From Pseudomonas sp. TH41 (lineage in GTDB: Bacteria; Pseudomonadota; Gammaproteobacteria; Pseudomonadales; Pseudomonadaceae): a DNA stretch of 64,000 nucleotides. Positions 48,580-57,560 of the stretch are shown here, piece after piece. The stretch is from positions 496,001 to 560,000 of the forward strand of contig NZ_JAEKFH010000005.1 in assembly GCF_016650695.1 (NCBI RefSeq). The letters run 5' to 3'. How positions within the stretch are numbered: the stretch's first letter is position 1; the number at the start of each line of letters is the position of its first letter. The notes below the pieces were generated by a model. That model was given only the letters and a program-made list of their open reading frames with translations, was not told the origin of the DNA and did no database searches. The position numbers and the translations under genes were made by a program.

Positions 48580-49822
48580 AACGTAACGCCTCCGCAGGCT
48601 GGGTGCGTGCAGCACGCCAGGCTGGATACAGGGTGGCGAGGAAACTCAGGACCAACGCGGCAGCGCAGACCATCAACACATCCTGGCTCTGCACTTGCGA
48701 CGGCAGGTAATCGATGAAATACACGTCGGCGTTGAGGAATTTGTGCCCGATCAGGCCTTCGAGGACCGAGATCGCGGCGCTGACGTTCAACGCAGCGAAA
48801 ATCCCGACCACGGCGCCGATCAGCGTTCCGACCACACCGATGACGGTGCCCTGCACCATGAAGATCGCCATGATCGACCCCGGTGTAGCGCCGAGTGTGC
48901 GCAAAATCGCGATATCGCCCTTCTTGTCGTTCACCACCATCACCAGCGTGGAAATGATGTTGAACGCCGCAACGGCGACGATCAGCAGCAACAGCAAACC
49001 GATCATGGCTTTTTCCATGCGGATCGCCTGATACAGATTGCCGTGGGTGCGGGTCCAGTCGCGAGCGTAATAATGATCTTCGCCGAGCTGCTGGGCGATG
49101 GTCCACGCGGTGCGCGGCGCCTGGAACAGGTCGTCGAACTTCAAGCGGATGCCCTGCACCTGATCCGGTTTCCAGCGGTGCAGCTTCGCCAGATCCTGCA
49201 GATTGGTGACGCCCAGGTAGCCATCGAGCTCACCGGCGCCGACATGGAAAATGCCGACCACGGTAAAGCGCTTCATCCGCGGGAACATCCCGGCGGGGGT
49301 CACCGTGACTTCCGGCGCGACAAATGTCAGCTTGTCGCCGATGGCCGCGCCGAGCTTGGCCGCCGCCTTGTCGCCGATGACGATGCCGAAACTGCCGGGC
49401 GTCAGGTCGTCGAGTTTGCCCTGCTGCATGAAGTTATCAATGATCGAGACCTGCCGTTCCAGCGCAGGGTCCACGGCATTGAGCAGGACTTTGGAGACTT
49501 TGCCATTGTTGGTCAGCAAACCCTGCATCTGAGTGAATGGCGCAACGGCCGTCACCTGCGGGTTCTGCTTGACCTTGGCGGCCAGGCTTTGCCAGTCGCT
49601 GATCGGTTCACCGGACTCGATGGTTGCGTGGGGCACCATGCCCAGCACGCGGGTGCGCATCTCATGATCGAAGCCGTTCATCACCGACAGCACCACAATC
49701 ATCACGACGACGCCAAGGGCGAGTCCGATCATCGATGTCAGGGAAATGAACGACACAAAATGATTGCGACGCTTTGCACGGGTATAACGCGTGCCAATAA
49801 ATACGAAGAGAGGTCTGAACAT
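48572..49822 (-). CDS. lolC: Lipoprotein-releasing system permease LolC
   Basis: 416-residue paralogue of LolE (about the same topology: one N-terminal segment, a periplasmic domain, three C-terminal segments). The periplasmic domain includes the hook region through which LolC recruits LolA. It is the first gene of the operon, assigned LolC by gene order as in E. coli; Pseudomonas LolC and LolE are alike and the names could be exchanged. Divergent from a PilZ gene 94 bases away. Confidence 0.88.
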   Translation of the reverse strand: MFRPLFVFIGTRYTRAKRRNHFVSFISLTSMIGLALGVVVMIVVLSVMNGFDHEMRTRVLGMVPHATIESGEPISDWQSLAAKVKQNPQVTAVAPFTQMQGLLTNNGKVSKVLLNAVDPALERQVSIIDNFMQQGKLDDLTPGSFGIVIGDKAAAKLGAAIGDKLTFVAPEVTVTPAGMFPRMKRFTVVGIFHVGAGELDGYLGVTNLQDLAKLHRWKPDQVQGIRLKFDDLFQAPRTAWTIAQQLGEDHYYARDWTRTHGNLYQAIRMEKAMIGLLLLLIVAVAAFNIISTLVMVVNDKKGDIAILRTLGATPGSIMAIFMVQGTVIGVVGTLIGAVVGIFAALNVSAAISVLEGLIGHKFLNADVYFIDYLPSQVQSQDVLMVCAAALVLSFLATLYPAWRAARTQPAEALRYE

Positions 49823-49916
49823 GTCGGGGCTTGTTCGGAGGGAAAAGGAACGTCCTTGTGGCGGGGGTCGATAACCAGCTTTACACTCAGACCACCGCCG
49901 CTACCATGGGTTCGCC

Positions 49917-50498
49917 ATGTCGACATTAGATGAAGAAGATCGCCGCGAATACTACCGTATCGAGGATTCGATCGCACTGGAAATTCGGCCCCTGTCTGCG
50001 CCCGAAGCGGCTGGCCAGGAAGTGTTACAGGATGCTTCCCCGCTCTTCAACTTGCTCAGCGAGCTTCACCTGAGTGAATTCGAGTCGCAACACCTGCTGC
50101 GCCAGATCAGTGAGCGCGACCGGAACCTCGCCGCGTTCCTGAAATCCCAGAATAAACGTATCGACTTGCTGAGTCAGGTGATCGCAATCACCGTGCTCGG
50201 GCAAATCGGCGAGCCGCAGCCGGTGATCATCTCCGAAGGCGGCATCGAATTTCAGCACCCGACGCCCATCGCCGCCGGTGCGCACCTGTCGGTCAAGCTG
50301 GTGCTGATGCCACAAGCGCTGGGCCTGCTGTTGCGGGCCAAGGTCACCCACTGCGACCGCAAGGGCGACGGTTATGACATCGGCACCGAGTTTGAATACC
50401 CGACTGATGCCCAGCGCCAACTGTTGGCTCGCTACATTTTGCAGAAGCAGGCCCAGGAACGACGCCTGGCCCGCGAACAAAACGAATCAGGCATTTAA
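49917..50498 (+). CDS. PilZ-domain protein (193 aa)
   Basis: 193 residues. The N-terminus has a PilZ-like RRxxxR motif (EEDRREYYRIED, 6-17), then a helical insert (about 40-85, LSEFESQHLLRQISERDRNLAAFLKSQ), and a C-terminal beta-barrel part with SEGGIEFQHPTPIAAG in the D/NxSxxG position (ISEGGI, with Glu between). It probably binds c-di-GMP, though the second motif starts with Ile-Ser rather than Asp/Asn-x-Ser. Followed 14 bases later by the phosphodiesterase gene. The pair next to lolCDE is conserved from memory. Confidence 0.82.
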   Translation: MSTLDEEDRREYYRIEDSIALEIRPLSAPEAAGQEVLQDASPLFNLLSELHLSEFESQHLLRQISERDRNLAAFLKSQNKRIDLLSQVIAITVLGQIGEPQPVIISEGGIEFQHPTPIAAGAHLSVKLVLMPQALGLLLRAKVTHCDRKGDGYDIGTEFEYPTDAQRQLLARYILQKQAQERRLAREQNESGI

Positions 50499-50512
50499 TT
50501 TAAGGAAGAACC

Positions 50513-51235
50513 GTGACCCTCATCTACGGCCATCGCGGCGCCAAGGGCGAAGCACCGGAAAACACGCTGACCAGTTTTCAGCAATGTCTCAAACACGGCG
50601 TGCGCCGCTGCGAACTGGACCTGCACCTGTCCATGGACGGCGAGTTGATGGTCATTCACGACCCGACCCTCAAGCGCACCACCGACCGTCGCGGCAAGGT
50701 GGTTGAGCATACGGCCGCCGAGCTGGTGACCTATGACGCGCGCAAGGGCGGCCCGGGCTGGATAAAACCCTGCCCGATTCCTACGCTGGAAGCGCTGTTC
50801 GAGCAATGCGATTTCGAGCACTGGCAACTGGAAGTCAAAAGTGCGTCACGCACCCGTGCCGCGACGACGGTGCTGGCCATTCGCGAAATGGCACAACGGC
50901 ATGGCTTGCTGGACAAGGTGACGATCACCTCGAGCTCACGCGAAGTATTGAAAGCCGCGCTGGACCTGGTGCCGGACGTGTCTCGTGGACTGGTGGCCGA
51001 ATACGCCTGGCTCGACCCATTGAAGGTCGCCCAAAGCTATGGCTGTGAGATTCTGGCGCTGAACTGGACGCTGTGTACCCCGGAACGCCTGCAGAAGGCG
51101 CAACGTCAGGGGCTGCATGTGTCGGTATGGACAGTCAACGAGCCCGCGCTGATGCGCAGACTCGCCGACTTCGGCGTTGACAGCCTGATTACAGACTTTC
51201 CCGGTTTGGCCACTGCCACGCTCGAGAATTGCTGA
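50513..51235 (+). CDS. Glycerophosphodiester phosphodiesterase family protein
   Basis: 240-residue GDPD-fold enzyme, hydrolysing glycerophosphodiesters to glycerol 3-phosphate and an alcohol. Catalytic His pair and metal ligands lie in YGHRGAKGEAPENTL (5-19), CELDLHLSMDGELMVIHD (33-50, with Glu, Asp and the second His). It lacks a signal peptide, so it is of the cytoplasmic UgpQ class rather than periplasmic GlpQ. The GTG at 50513 has AAGGAAG upstream. Cotranscribed with the PilZ gene. Confidence 0.88.
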   Translation: MTLIYGHRGAKGEAPENTLTSFQQCLKHGVRRCELDLHLSMDGELMVIHDPTLKRTTDRRGKVVEHTAAELVTYDARKGGPGWIKPCPIPTLEALFEQCDFEHWQLEVKSASRTRAATTVLAIREMAQRHGLLDKVTITSSSREVLKAALDLVPDVSRGLVAEYAWLDPLKVAQSYGCEILALNWTLCTPERLQKAQRQGLHVSVWTVNEPALMRRLADFGVDSLITDFPGLATATLENC

Positions 51236-51246
51236 AATCGGTCTCC

Positions 51247-51271
51247 CCGGCCGGCTCAGGCCACCGGCCGG
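51247..51271. terminator. GC-rich hairpin between convergent genes
   Basis: CCGGCCGG repeated in inverted form around CTCAGGCCA, between the phosphodiesterase and sthA ends. Without a good T-tract on either strand it is only a possible terminator. Confidence 0.4.
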
Positions 51272-51277
51272 AGCCGC

Positions 51278-52672
51278 TCAAAAAAGCCGGTTGAGGCCAT
51301 CGTACGCCGCTACCCGATAGGCTTCGGCCATGGTCGGGTAGTTGAACGTCGTGTTGACGAAGTACTTCAGCGTGTTCAATTCGCCCGGCTGGCTCATGAT
51401 CGCCTGACCGATGTGCACGATCTCCGACGCCTGATAACCGAAGCAGTGAACGCCCAGCACTTCCAGCGTCTCGCGGTGGAACAGGATCTTCAGCATGCCC
51501 TGAGGTTCGCCGGCGATTTGCGCCCGCGCCATGCTCTTGAAGAACGCCTTGCCCACTTCGTACGGCACTTTGGCGTGAGTCAGTTCCTGCTCGTTCTTGC
51601 CGATCGAGCTGATCTCCGGAATGGTGTAGATGCCGGTCGGCACGTCATTCACAAAGCGCCAGCTGTTGTTATCGACGATGCTGCCAGCGGCCGAGCGGCC
51701 CTGGTCGTGAGCAGCACTGGCCAGGCTCGGCCAGCCGATCACGTCACCGGCACCGTAAATGTTCGGAACGCAGGTGCGGTAGGCCTCGTCGACTTCGATC
51801 TGGCCACGGCTGTTGACCTTCACGCCGATGTTTTCCAGACCCAGCTGATCGGTGTTACCGGTACGGCCGTTGCACCAGAGCAAGGCGTCGGCCTTGATTT
51901 TCTTGCCGGACTTCAGGTGCAGGATCACACCGTTGTCCACGCCTTCGACGCGGTCATAGTCTTCGTTGTGGCGAACCGTGATGTTGTTGTTGCTGAAGTG
52001 GTAGCTCAGCGCCTGGGAAATCTCCGAGTCGAGGAAGCTCAGCAACTGACCGCGGTTATCCACCAGTTCAACCAGTACACCCAGACCACTGAAGATCGAC
52101 GCGTACTCGCAACCGATCACGCCGGCGCCGTAAACGATGAGTTTGCGCGGGGTGTGGCCGAGGCTGAGGATGGTGTCGCTATCGTAGATACGCGGGTGGT
52201 GGAAATCGATGTCCGCCGGACGATAAGGACGCGAGCCGGTGGCGATGATGATGTGCTTGGCCACCAGTTTTTCGACCACGCCGTTGGCGCAGACCACTTC
52301 GATGGTTTGCTCGTCGGCGAAGCTGCCGGTACCGAAGAACACGTCGACGCGGTTACGGGCGTAGTAGCCGGTGCGCGAAGCGACTTGTTTGGAGATGACT
52401 TTTTCTGCGCTTTTCAGCACGTCAGGGAACGAGAACCAGCGTGGCTCACCAATGGCCCGGAACATCGGGTTGGTGTTGAACTGCATGATCTGCCGGACCG
52501 AGTGACGCAACGCCTTGGACGGGATGGTGCCCAGGTGGGTGCAGTTGCCGCCGACCTGGCGACGGCTATCGACCATCGCGACCTTGCGCCCTGCTTTGGC
52601 GGCGTTCATTGCCGCGCCTTCTCCCGCCGGGCCGGAACCCAGCACCACCACGTCGTAGTTGTAGACAGCCAT
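51278..52672 (-). CDS. sthA: Soluble pyridine nucleotide transhydrogenase
   Basis: 464-residue flavoprotein that transfers hydride between NADPH and NAD+, balancing the two pools. The FAD Rossmann motif is GSGPAGEGAAMNAAKAG (12-28). The usual redox disulfide CxxxxC of the family's relatives is replaced (GGNCTHLGTIPSKAL holds a single Cys), as expected for transhydrogenase. NAD-binding GAGVIGCEYASIFSGLG and C-terminal dimerisation domain complete it. AUG at 52672 with GAGGAGTACGC upstream. Confidence 0.95.
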   Translation of the reverse strand: MAVYNYDVVVLGSGPAGEGAAMNAAKAGRKVAMVDSRRQVGGNCTHLGTIPSKALRHSVRQIMQFNTNPMFRAIGEPRWFSFPDVLKSAEKVISKQVASRTGYYARNRVDVFFGTGSFADEQTIEVVCANGVVEKLVAKHIIIATGSRPYRPADIDFHHPRIYDSDTILSLGHTPRKLIVYGAGVIGCEYASIFSGLGVLVELVDNRGQLLSFLDSEISQALSYHFSNNNITVRHNEDYDRVEGVDNGVILHLKSGKKIKADALLWCNGRTGNTDQLGLENIGVKVNSRGQIEVDEAYRTCVPNIYGAGDVIGWPSLASAAHDQGRSAAGSIVDNNSWRFVNDVPTGIYTIPEISSIGKNEQELTHAKVPYEVGKAFFKSMARAQIAGEPQGMLKILFHRETLEVLGVHCFGYQASEIVHIGQAIMSQPGELNTLKYFVNTTFNYPTMAEAYRVAAYDGLNRLF

Positions 52673-52879
52673 GCGTACTCCTCAGAACAGGCCGCGGCGC
52701 CCTCGGCACCTGCGGCTAAATCACGCCGATCTGCGGCGTGAAGGAACAATTTGGGGCCAGTGCAGAACCCGGACACAGTCTATAGAAGCGTCAACGCCGC
52801 GCACATTAACCCTTGGTCGCGTCGTAGGCTAGTTTTGCCTGCACTACAACGCCATTCTTCAATGTGCGAATCGCCGTAA

Positions 52880-53905
52880 TCATTCGGTTTTGCCGCCACT
52901 GAGGCGTTCAAAAGCCTGATTGGTTCGTGTGACGAAACCTGTATCGGCACGCATCACAAAAAATGCACCGATGTCGTGTTTTTGTGCGTAGTCCCAACCG
53001 CGCTCCGGGCCGAGAATCAACAGCAGCGTCGATAAGCCATCGGCCATCAGGGTTGAAGGATTAATCACCGTGACGGAGGCCAGGGCGTGGGTGATTGGTG
53101 CGCCGGTGCGCGCGTCGAAGGTGTGGGAGTAGCGCTGACCGCCCTGTTCGAAATAATTACGGTAATCGCCGGAGGTGGATACGCCGTAGCCGTCGACCGC
53201 GATGACGCGTTCTGCGACTTGCTGATCGTCGCGGGGTTCTTCCAGGGCAATGCGCCAGGGTGAGCCGTCGAGTTTCTTGCCCGCAGCCTTGAGTTCGCCG
53301 GTGGCTTCGGCGAGGTAGTTGTGGATCCCCATCGCCTCGAGTTTTGCGGCAATCGTGTCGACCGTGTAGCCGGCAGCGATGCTGTTGAAATCGACTGCGA
53401 CGGCGGCGTCCTTGCAGAGTTGATCGCCGTCGATGTGCAGGTGCGCGTGACCCACTCGCTGCATCGCCTCGGCCAGGACTTCGGCGCTCGGGACTTTTTC
53501 TACTCGGGCCTGCGGACCGAAACCCCAGAGGTTCATCAGCGGTTCAACCGTCAGATCGTAGGAGCCGTCGCTTTCCTGCGACAGTTGTTCACCGACTCGG
53601 ACCAATTCGAGGATCGGTGCAGACATTGTCTGACAGCGGTTGGCGGGCAGATCATTGAAGCGCTCGATGTCCGAGTCGCTGCGGTAGGTGGACATTTGCC
53701 GATCGACGTCGGCCAGGATTTTTTCGACTTCGACTTGCACCTCTTTCGGGCCGGGTAACCCGGCATCGCGCAGGTATTTGATCGAATAAGTGCTGCCCAT
53801 GGTCGGGCCGCCGAAGCTCTCCATGGAATCGCCGTTGCCGCAGCCGGATAGCGTGATGATCAAAGTCACAAGACTGCACAGCCGCCAATTCAACAAATCC
53901 TGCAT
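52880..53905 (-). CDS. apbE: FAD:protein FMN transferase ApbE
   Basis: 341 residues: lipoprotein signal (VTLIITLSGCGN, lipobox LSGC at about 17-20), then the ApbE domain that attaches FMN through phosphoester to Thr of target flavoproteins such as NqrB/NqrC. GPTMGSTYSIKY (about 31-42), VDFNSIAAGYTVD and GYGVSTSGDYRNYFEQGG, followed by the metal-site HTFDARTGAPI, are characteristic. ATG at 53905; an upstream TTG is less likely. In P. aeruginosa, from memory, it follows nqrF; no nqr genes are present here, so its flavinylation target is elsewhere. Confidence 0.92.
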   Translation of the reverse strand: MQDLLNWRLCSLVTLIITLSGCGNGDSMESFGGPTMGSTYSIKYLRDAGLPGPKEVQVEVEKILADVDRQMSTYRSDSDIERFNDLPANRCQTMSAPILELVRVGEQLSQESDGSYDLTVEPLMNLWGFGPQARVEKVPSAEVLAEAMQRVGHAHLHIDGDQLCKDAAVAVDFNSIAAGYTVDTIAAKLEAMGIHNYLAEATGELKAAGKKLDGSPWRIALEEPRDDQQVAERVIAVDGYGVSTSGDYRNYFEQGGQRYSHTFDARTGAPITHALASVTVINPSTLMADGLSTLLLILGPERGWDYAQKHDIGAFFVMRADTGFVTRTNQAFERLSGGKTE

Positions 53906-54261
53906 CCCCTGAAGAATCCCCTGACACAACGCCAAGGCCAGCCATTATGCATCACCCCCTGTAGGAGCTGCCGAAGGCTGCGATCTTTTGATCTTGCTCT
54001 TTAAGATCAAAAGATCGCAGCCTTCGGCAGCTCCTACAGGGGGTCTGCATTGTTCACAGGCCGTAATTCGCTCCAGTCCGCGATTCATGCCGCGTAATGG
54101 CTATATCGTTTAAGCAGCAAGCTAACTAGTTGTTGCCTATCCAACTCCACACACATATTGTTACAAAGCTGTTCGCCGACGGAGCCTGTCCCTATGGGCG
54201 ACGGCGAGGACGCGTCTAGACCAAGGATTTCCAACAAGACAACCAAAAGTGAGTACGTCAA
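53906..54261. other. 356-base intergenic region with REP
   Basis: Divergent promoter region between apbE and the MFS symporter. It contains the palindrome at 53955-54043 and, from 54090 to 54180, a less GC-rich stretch with TATATCGTTTAAG and CATATTGTTACAAAG where the symporter promoter may lie. No coding potential or RNA gene seen. Confidence 0.55.
53955..54043. repeat. REP palindrome (AAAAGATCGCAGCC type), near-perfect
   Basis: CCCCCTGTAGGAGCTGCCGA continuing AGGCTGCGATCTTTTGATCTT with its complement and a short centre. Almost the same as the copy at 46471. Confidence 0.9.
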
Positions 54262-55563
54262 ATGTCCTCGAATACGGGCAAAGGCAAAGCAATTTTTCGC
54301 GTTGTCAGCGGTAACTTTCTCGAGATGTTCGACTTTATGGTCTACGGCTTTTACGCCACGGCCATTGCCAAAACCTTCTTTCCTGCCGACAGCGCTTTCG
54401 CTTCCCTGATGTTGTCGCTGGCCACCTTCGGTGCCGGCTTCCTCATGCGCCCGCTGGGGGCGATTTTTCTCGGTGCCTACATCGACCGCCATGGCCGCCG
54501 CAAAGGCTTGATCATCACTCTCGCCTTGATGGCTGCCGGTACCGTGCTGATCGCCTGCGTACCGGGTTACGCCACATTGGGCGTGGCCGCGCCACTGATC
54601 GTGCTGTTCGGCCGATTGCTGCAAGGTTTCTCGGCTGGCGTGGAACTGGGCGGTGTGTCGGTGTACCTGGCCGAAATCTCCACACCGGGCCGTAAAGGTT
54701 TCTTTGTCAGTTGGCAGTCCGCCAGCCAGCAAGCGGCGGTGGTTTTCGCCGGACTGCTCGGCGTGGGCTTGAACCATTGGCTGAGCCCGGAACAAATGGG
54801 CGATTGGGGCTGGCGCGTGCCGTTCCTGATCGGCTGCATGATCGTGCCGGTGATCTTCGTCATTCGTCACTCACTGGAAGAAACGCCGGAATTCCAGGCG
54901 CGCAAATTCCGCCCTACCCTGAAGGACATCATCCGTTCGATCAGTCAGAACTTCGGCATCGTCATTGCCGGCATGGCTTTGGTGGTGATGACCACGGTGT
55001 CGTTCTACCTGATCACCGCCTACACCCCGACATTCGGTAAAGCCGAACTGCATCTGTCGGACATGGACGCGCTGCTGGTCACGGTGTGCATCGGCCTGTC
55101 GAACTTCTTCTGGCTGCCGGTGATGGGTTCTGTGTCCGACAAGATCGGACGTAAACCCCTACTGCTGGCGGCGACCATTCTGGCGATCCTCACCGCCTAC
55201 CCTGCACTGGCGTGGCTGGTAGCCAACCCCAGCTTCAGCCATTTGCTGATCGTCGAGTTGTGGCTGTCGTTCCTGTATGGCTCGTACAACGGCGCCATGG
55301 TGGTGGCACTGACCGAGATCATGCCGGTGGAAGTGCGTACGACCGGTTTCTCTTTGGCCTACAGCCTGGCCACGGCGACCTTCGGCGGGTTTACGCCGGC
55401 GGCGTGTACGTACCTGATCCATGTGCTGGACAACAAGGCGGCGCCGGGGATCTGGCTCAGTGGCGCGGCGGTACTGGGGTTAATCGCGACACTGGTATTG
55501 TTCCGTGGCAACCGGCACGAACTGCGCACTGCGCAGGCCGCGGTGGTCGGCGGCACCCGATAG
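54262..55563 (+). CDS. MFS citrate/tricarballylate-type proton symporter
   Basis: 433 residues, twelve membrane segments, of the metabolite:H+ symporter family (CitA, TcuC, KgtP). NFLEMFDFMVYGFYATAIAK in segment 1, the signature loop GAYIDRHGRRKGLI between segments 2 and 3, LQGFSAGVELGG in segment 4 and SDKIGRKPLLL between segments 8 and 9 are diagnostic. It likely imports citrate or another tricarboxylate with protons; the exact substrate is inferred from family resemblance. It occupies the place where I recall nqr genes in P. aeruginosa. The ribosome site is weak. Confidence 0.87.
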   Translation: MSSNTGKGKAIFRVVSGNFLEMFDFMVYGFYATAIAKTFFPADSAFASLMLSLATFGAGFLMRPLGAIFLGAYIDRHGRRKGLIITLALMAAGTVLIACVPGYATLGVAAPLIVLFGRLLQGFSAGVELGGVSVYLAEISTPGRKGFFVSWQSASQQAAVVFAGLLGVGLNHWLSPEQMGDWGWRVPFLIGCMIVPVIFVIRHSLEETPEFQARKFRPTLKDIIRSISQNFGIVIAGMALVVMTTVSFYLITAYTPTFGKAELHLSDMDALLVTVCIGLSNFFWLPVMGSVSDKIGRKPLLLAATILAILTAYPALAWLVANPSFSHLLIVELWLSFLYGSYNGAMVVALTEIMPVEVRTTGFSLAYSLATATFGGFTPAACTYLIHVLDNKAAPGIWLSGAAVLGLIATLVLFRGNRHELRTAQAAVVGGTR

Positions 55564-55635
55564 ATCGCCTTCGCGGGCAAGCCCGCTCCCACAGGGTTTG
55601 GTGGTACCCCCTGTGGGAGCGAGCTTGCTCGCGAT
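55564..55635. repeat. REP palindrome (GTGGGAGC type, mixed arms)
   Basis: ATCGCCTTCGCGGGCAAGCC continuing CGCTCCCACAGG, facing CCTGTGGGAGCGAGCTTGCT and CGCGAT. The two arms belong to slightly different REP subtypes. It begins directly at the symporter stop. Confidence 0.83.
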
Positions 55636-55682
55636 GAGGCCCGCATAAACAACACATCTGCAACTGACCAAACCCCACAAAC

Positions 55683-55713
55683 AAAAACGCCCCGACCAAA
55701 GTCGGGGCGTTTT
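55683..55713 (-). terminator. Rho-independent terminator of gapB (bidirectional)
   Basis: AAAACGCCCCGAC, loop CAAA, GTCGGGGCGTTTT: perfect 13-bp stem with A and T runs, 21 bases after the gapB stop; it also faces the symporter. Confidence 0.9.
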
Positions 55714-55733
55714 CATGTGCAGCTAACTAACGC

Positions 55734-57182
55734 TTAGCGCGGGAACGCTGGCGGGTTTACACCGGCCATGTCTTCCATCACGCGAACAACCTGGCAGCTG
55801 TAGCCGAATTCGTTGTCGTACCAAACGTACAGAACAACACGGTTGTCTTGGCTAATGGTCGCTTCAGCATCGACAACACCGGCGTGACGCGAGCCAACGA
55901 AGTCGGTGGAAACCACTTCCTGCGAGTTGACGTAGTCGATTTGCTTATGCAGATCGGAGTGCAGCGCCATGTAGCGCAGGTACTCGTTCATCTCTTCACG
56001 GGTAGCGGCTTTCTCAAGGTTCAGGTTGAGAATGGCCATCGACACGTTTGGCGTCGGAACGCGGATCGCGTTACCGGTCAGTTTGCCGGCCAGCTCAGGC
56101 AGCGCCTTGGCAGCAGCAGTGGCAGCACCGGTCTCGGTGATCACCATGTTCAACGCGGCGCTACGGCCACGGCGATCGCCTTTGTGGAAGTTGTCGATCA
56201 GGTTCTGGTCGTTGGTGTACGAGTGAACCGTTTCAACGTGACCGTTGATGATGCCGAACTTGTCGTTGACTGCTTTCAGCACCGGCACGATGGCGTTGGT
56301 GGTGCAGGAAGCGGCGGAAACGATCTTGTCATCCGCGGTGATTTCACCGTGGTTGATGCCGTGAACGATGTTCTTCAGCTTGCCTTTGCCAGGCGCGGTC
56401 AGAACAACGCGGTCGATACCCGGGCAAGCCAGGTGTTGACCCAGGCCATCGGCGTCACGCCATACACCGGTGTTATCCACCAGCAGCGCGTTTTTGATGC
56501 CGTACTGTGTGTAGTCCACTTCAGTAGGGTTTTTCGCGTAGATAACCTGAATCAGGTTGCCGTTGGCGGTGATGGTGTTGTTGGCTTCATCAATGGTGAT
56601 GGTGCCATCGAACGGACCATGAACCGAGTCACGACGCAGCAGACTGGCACGTTTGACCAGATCGTTCTCGGCGCCCTTGCGGACAACGATGGCGCGCAGA
56701 CGCAGGCCGTCGCCACCACCGGTTTTCTCGATCAGGATGCGCGCCAGCAGACGGCCGATACGGCCAAAGCCGTACAGAACAACGTCAGTGCCTTTGCGAG
56801 CGGAAGCGTTCTGCTGGCCAACCACATCAGCCAGCTCTTCACGGACGAACTGCTCGGCCGTGCGGCCATTGCCTTCGGCCTTGAATTTGACCGCCAGCTT
56901 GCCCAGGTCTACCGAAGCGGCGCCGAGCTTGAGCTCGCTCATCGCCTTGAGCAGCGGGAATGTTTCGTGGACGGACAGTTCGCTGTCATCGGATTGGCGA
57001 TGGCGAGCAAAGCGGTGAGCTTTGAGAATCGCAATGACTGAACGATTGATCAGGCTGCGGCCATAGATCGAGCTCACCACGTTGTTATTGCGGTAGAGCT
57101 GACCGATAAGCGGAATCATCGCTTCTGCGAGTGCTTCACGGTCGATCCATTCACCAAGACACTGGTCGGGCTTCTGAGTCAC
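55734..57182 (-). CDS. gapB: Glyceraldehyde-3-phosphate dehydrogenase, long GapB type
   Basis: 482 residues, about 125 more than a classical GAPDH at the N-terminus. The extension (about 1-120) is helical with IDREALAEAMIPLIGQLYRN and INRSVIAILKAHRFARH. The core has the NAD Rossmann motif YGFGRIGRLLARI, catalytic Cys in SAASCTTNAIVP and the His in VETVHSYTNDQNLID. This long form is thought to serve gluconeogenesis in Pseudomonas. The GTG at 57182 is preferred because GGAAGG lies 5 bases upstream; an ATG five codons earlier is the alternative. Divergent from mfd. Confidence 0.9.
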   Translation of the reverse strand: MTQKPDQCLGEWIDREALAEAMIPLIGQLYRNNNVVSSIYGRSLINRSVIAILKAHRFARHRQSDDSELSVHETFPLLKAMSELKLGAASVDLGKLAVKFKAEGNGRTAEQFVREELADVVGQQNASARKGTDVVLYGFGRIGRLLARILIEKTGGGDGLRLRAIVVRKGAENDLVKRASLLRRDSVHGPFDGTITIDEANNTITANGNLIQVIYAKNPTEVDYTQYGIKNALLVDNTGVWRDADGLGQHLACPGIDRVVLTAPGKGKLKNIVHGINHGEITADDKIVSAASCTTNAIVPVLKAVNDKFGIINGHVETVHSYTNDQNLIDNFHKGDRRGRSAALNMVITETGAATAAAKALPELAGKLTGNAIRVPTPNVSMAILNLNLEKAATREEMNEYLRYMALHSDLHKQIDYVNSQEVVSTDFVGSRHAGVVDAEATISQDNRVVLYVWYDNEFGYSCQVVRVMEDMAGVNPPAFPR

Positions 57183-57560
57183 GGGAACCTTCCACATGTA
57201 GGGGCAGAAAAAAGGGGCTACATTATGCCGCCGAGTGCTTCCCGTAGCAATGCGCGCCTGTCGTGCCATCGGTAACAAAATCTCGTTCAAAAAAATTACG
57301 CTGCGCTCAAGCCCAATAAAACCGGGGCTTTCAGCACCGTCAGTTTTTTGGAGACAACGCTATCTTGTCCGTAACCCTCCGTAACACTCGCTCGTTTTGC
57401 CACTACATATTCAGTAATTCCCGGTCAAAAACCGCCGGTTTTTGTCTTTACCACTACATTTCGTCCAACCTGCGTAATAGACACAGTCTGCAACTGACAG
57501 GCGGCACCCGGGCCCGCTACAATTACCGACTTTGTCGCAACGCTTGGAGCTCAACCTTCC
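57183..57560. other. 378-base gapB-mfd divergent promoter region
   Basis: Non-coding stretch holding the promoters of both genes. It contains a short inverted repeat, AAAACCGCCGGTTTT-like (57427-57442), a repeated word CCACTACAT (57400 and 57452 areas), and the mfd promoter near 57494-57523. No RNA gene or ORF is supported. Confidence 0.6.
57494..57523 (+). promoter_or_regulatory. Sigma-70-type promoter of mfd
   Basis: CTGACA at 57494-57499 and TACAAT at 57518-57523 are spaced by 18 bases, with transcription expected to start about 57530, some 30 bases before the GTG start. Confidence 0.55.

Noticed and set aside
46687..49933. Long + strand frames opposite lolE and lolC (371 and 412 codons)
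   Set aside because: They are His/Asp/Arg-rich mirror translations of the paralogous permeases and resemble each other only because lolC and lolE are paralogues.
51413..52741. 442-codon + strand frame opposite sthA
   Set aside because: Antisense shadow of a well-conserved flavoprotein gene.
55848..57041. 397-codon + strand frame opposite gapB
   Set aside because: Mirror frame of gapB with no start signal; Val/Gln/Asp-rich composition typical of antisense reading.
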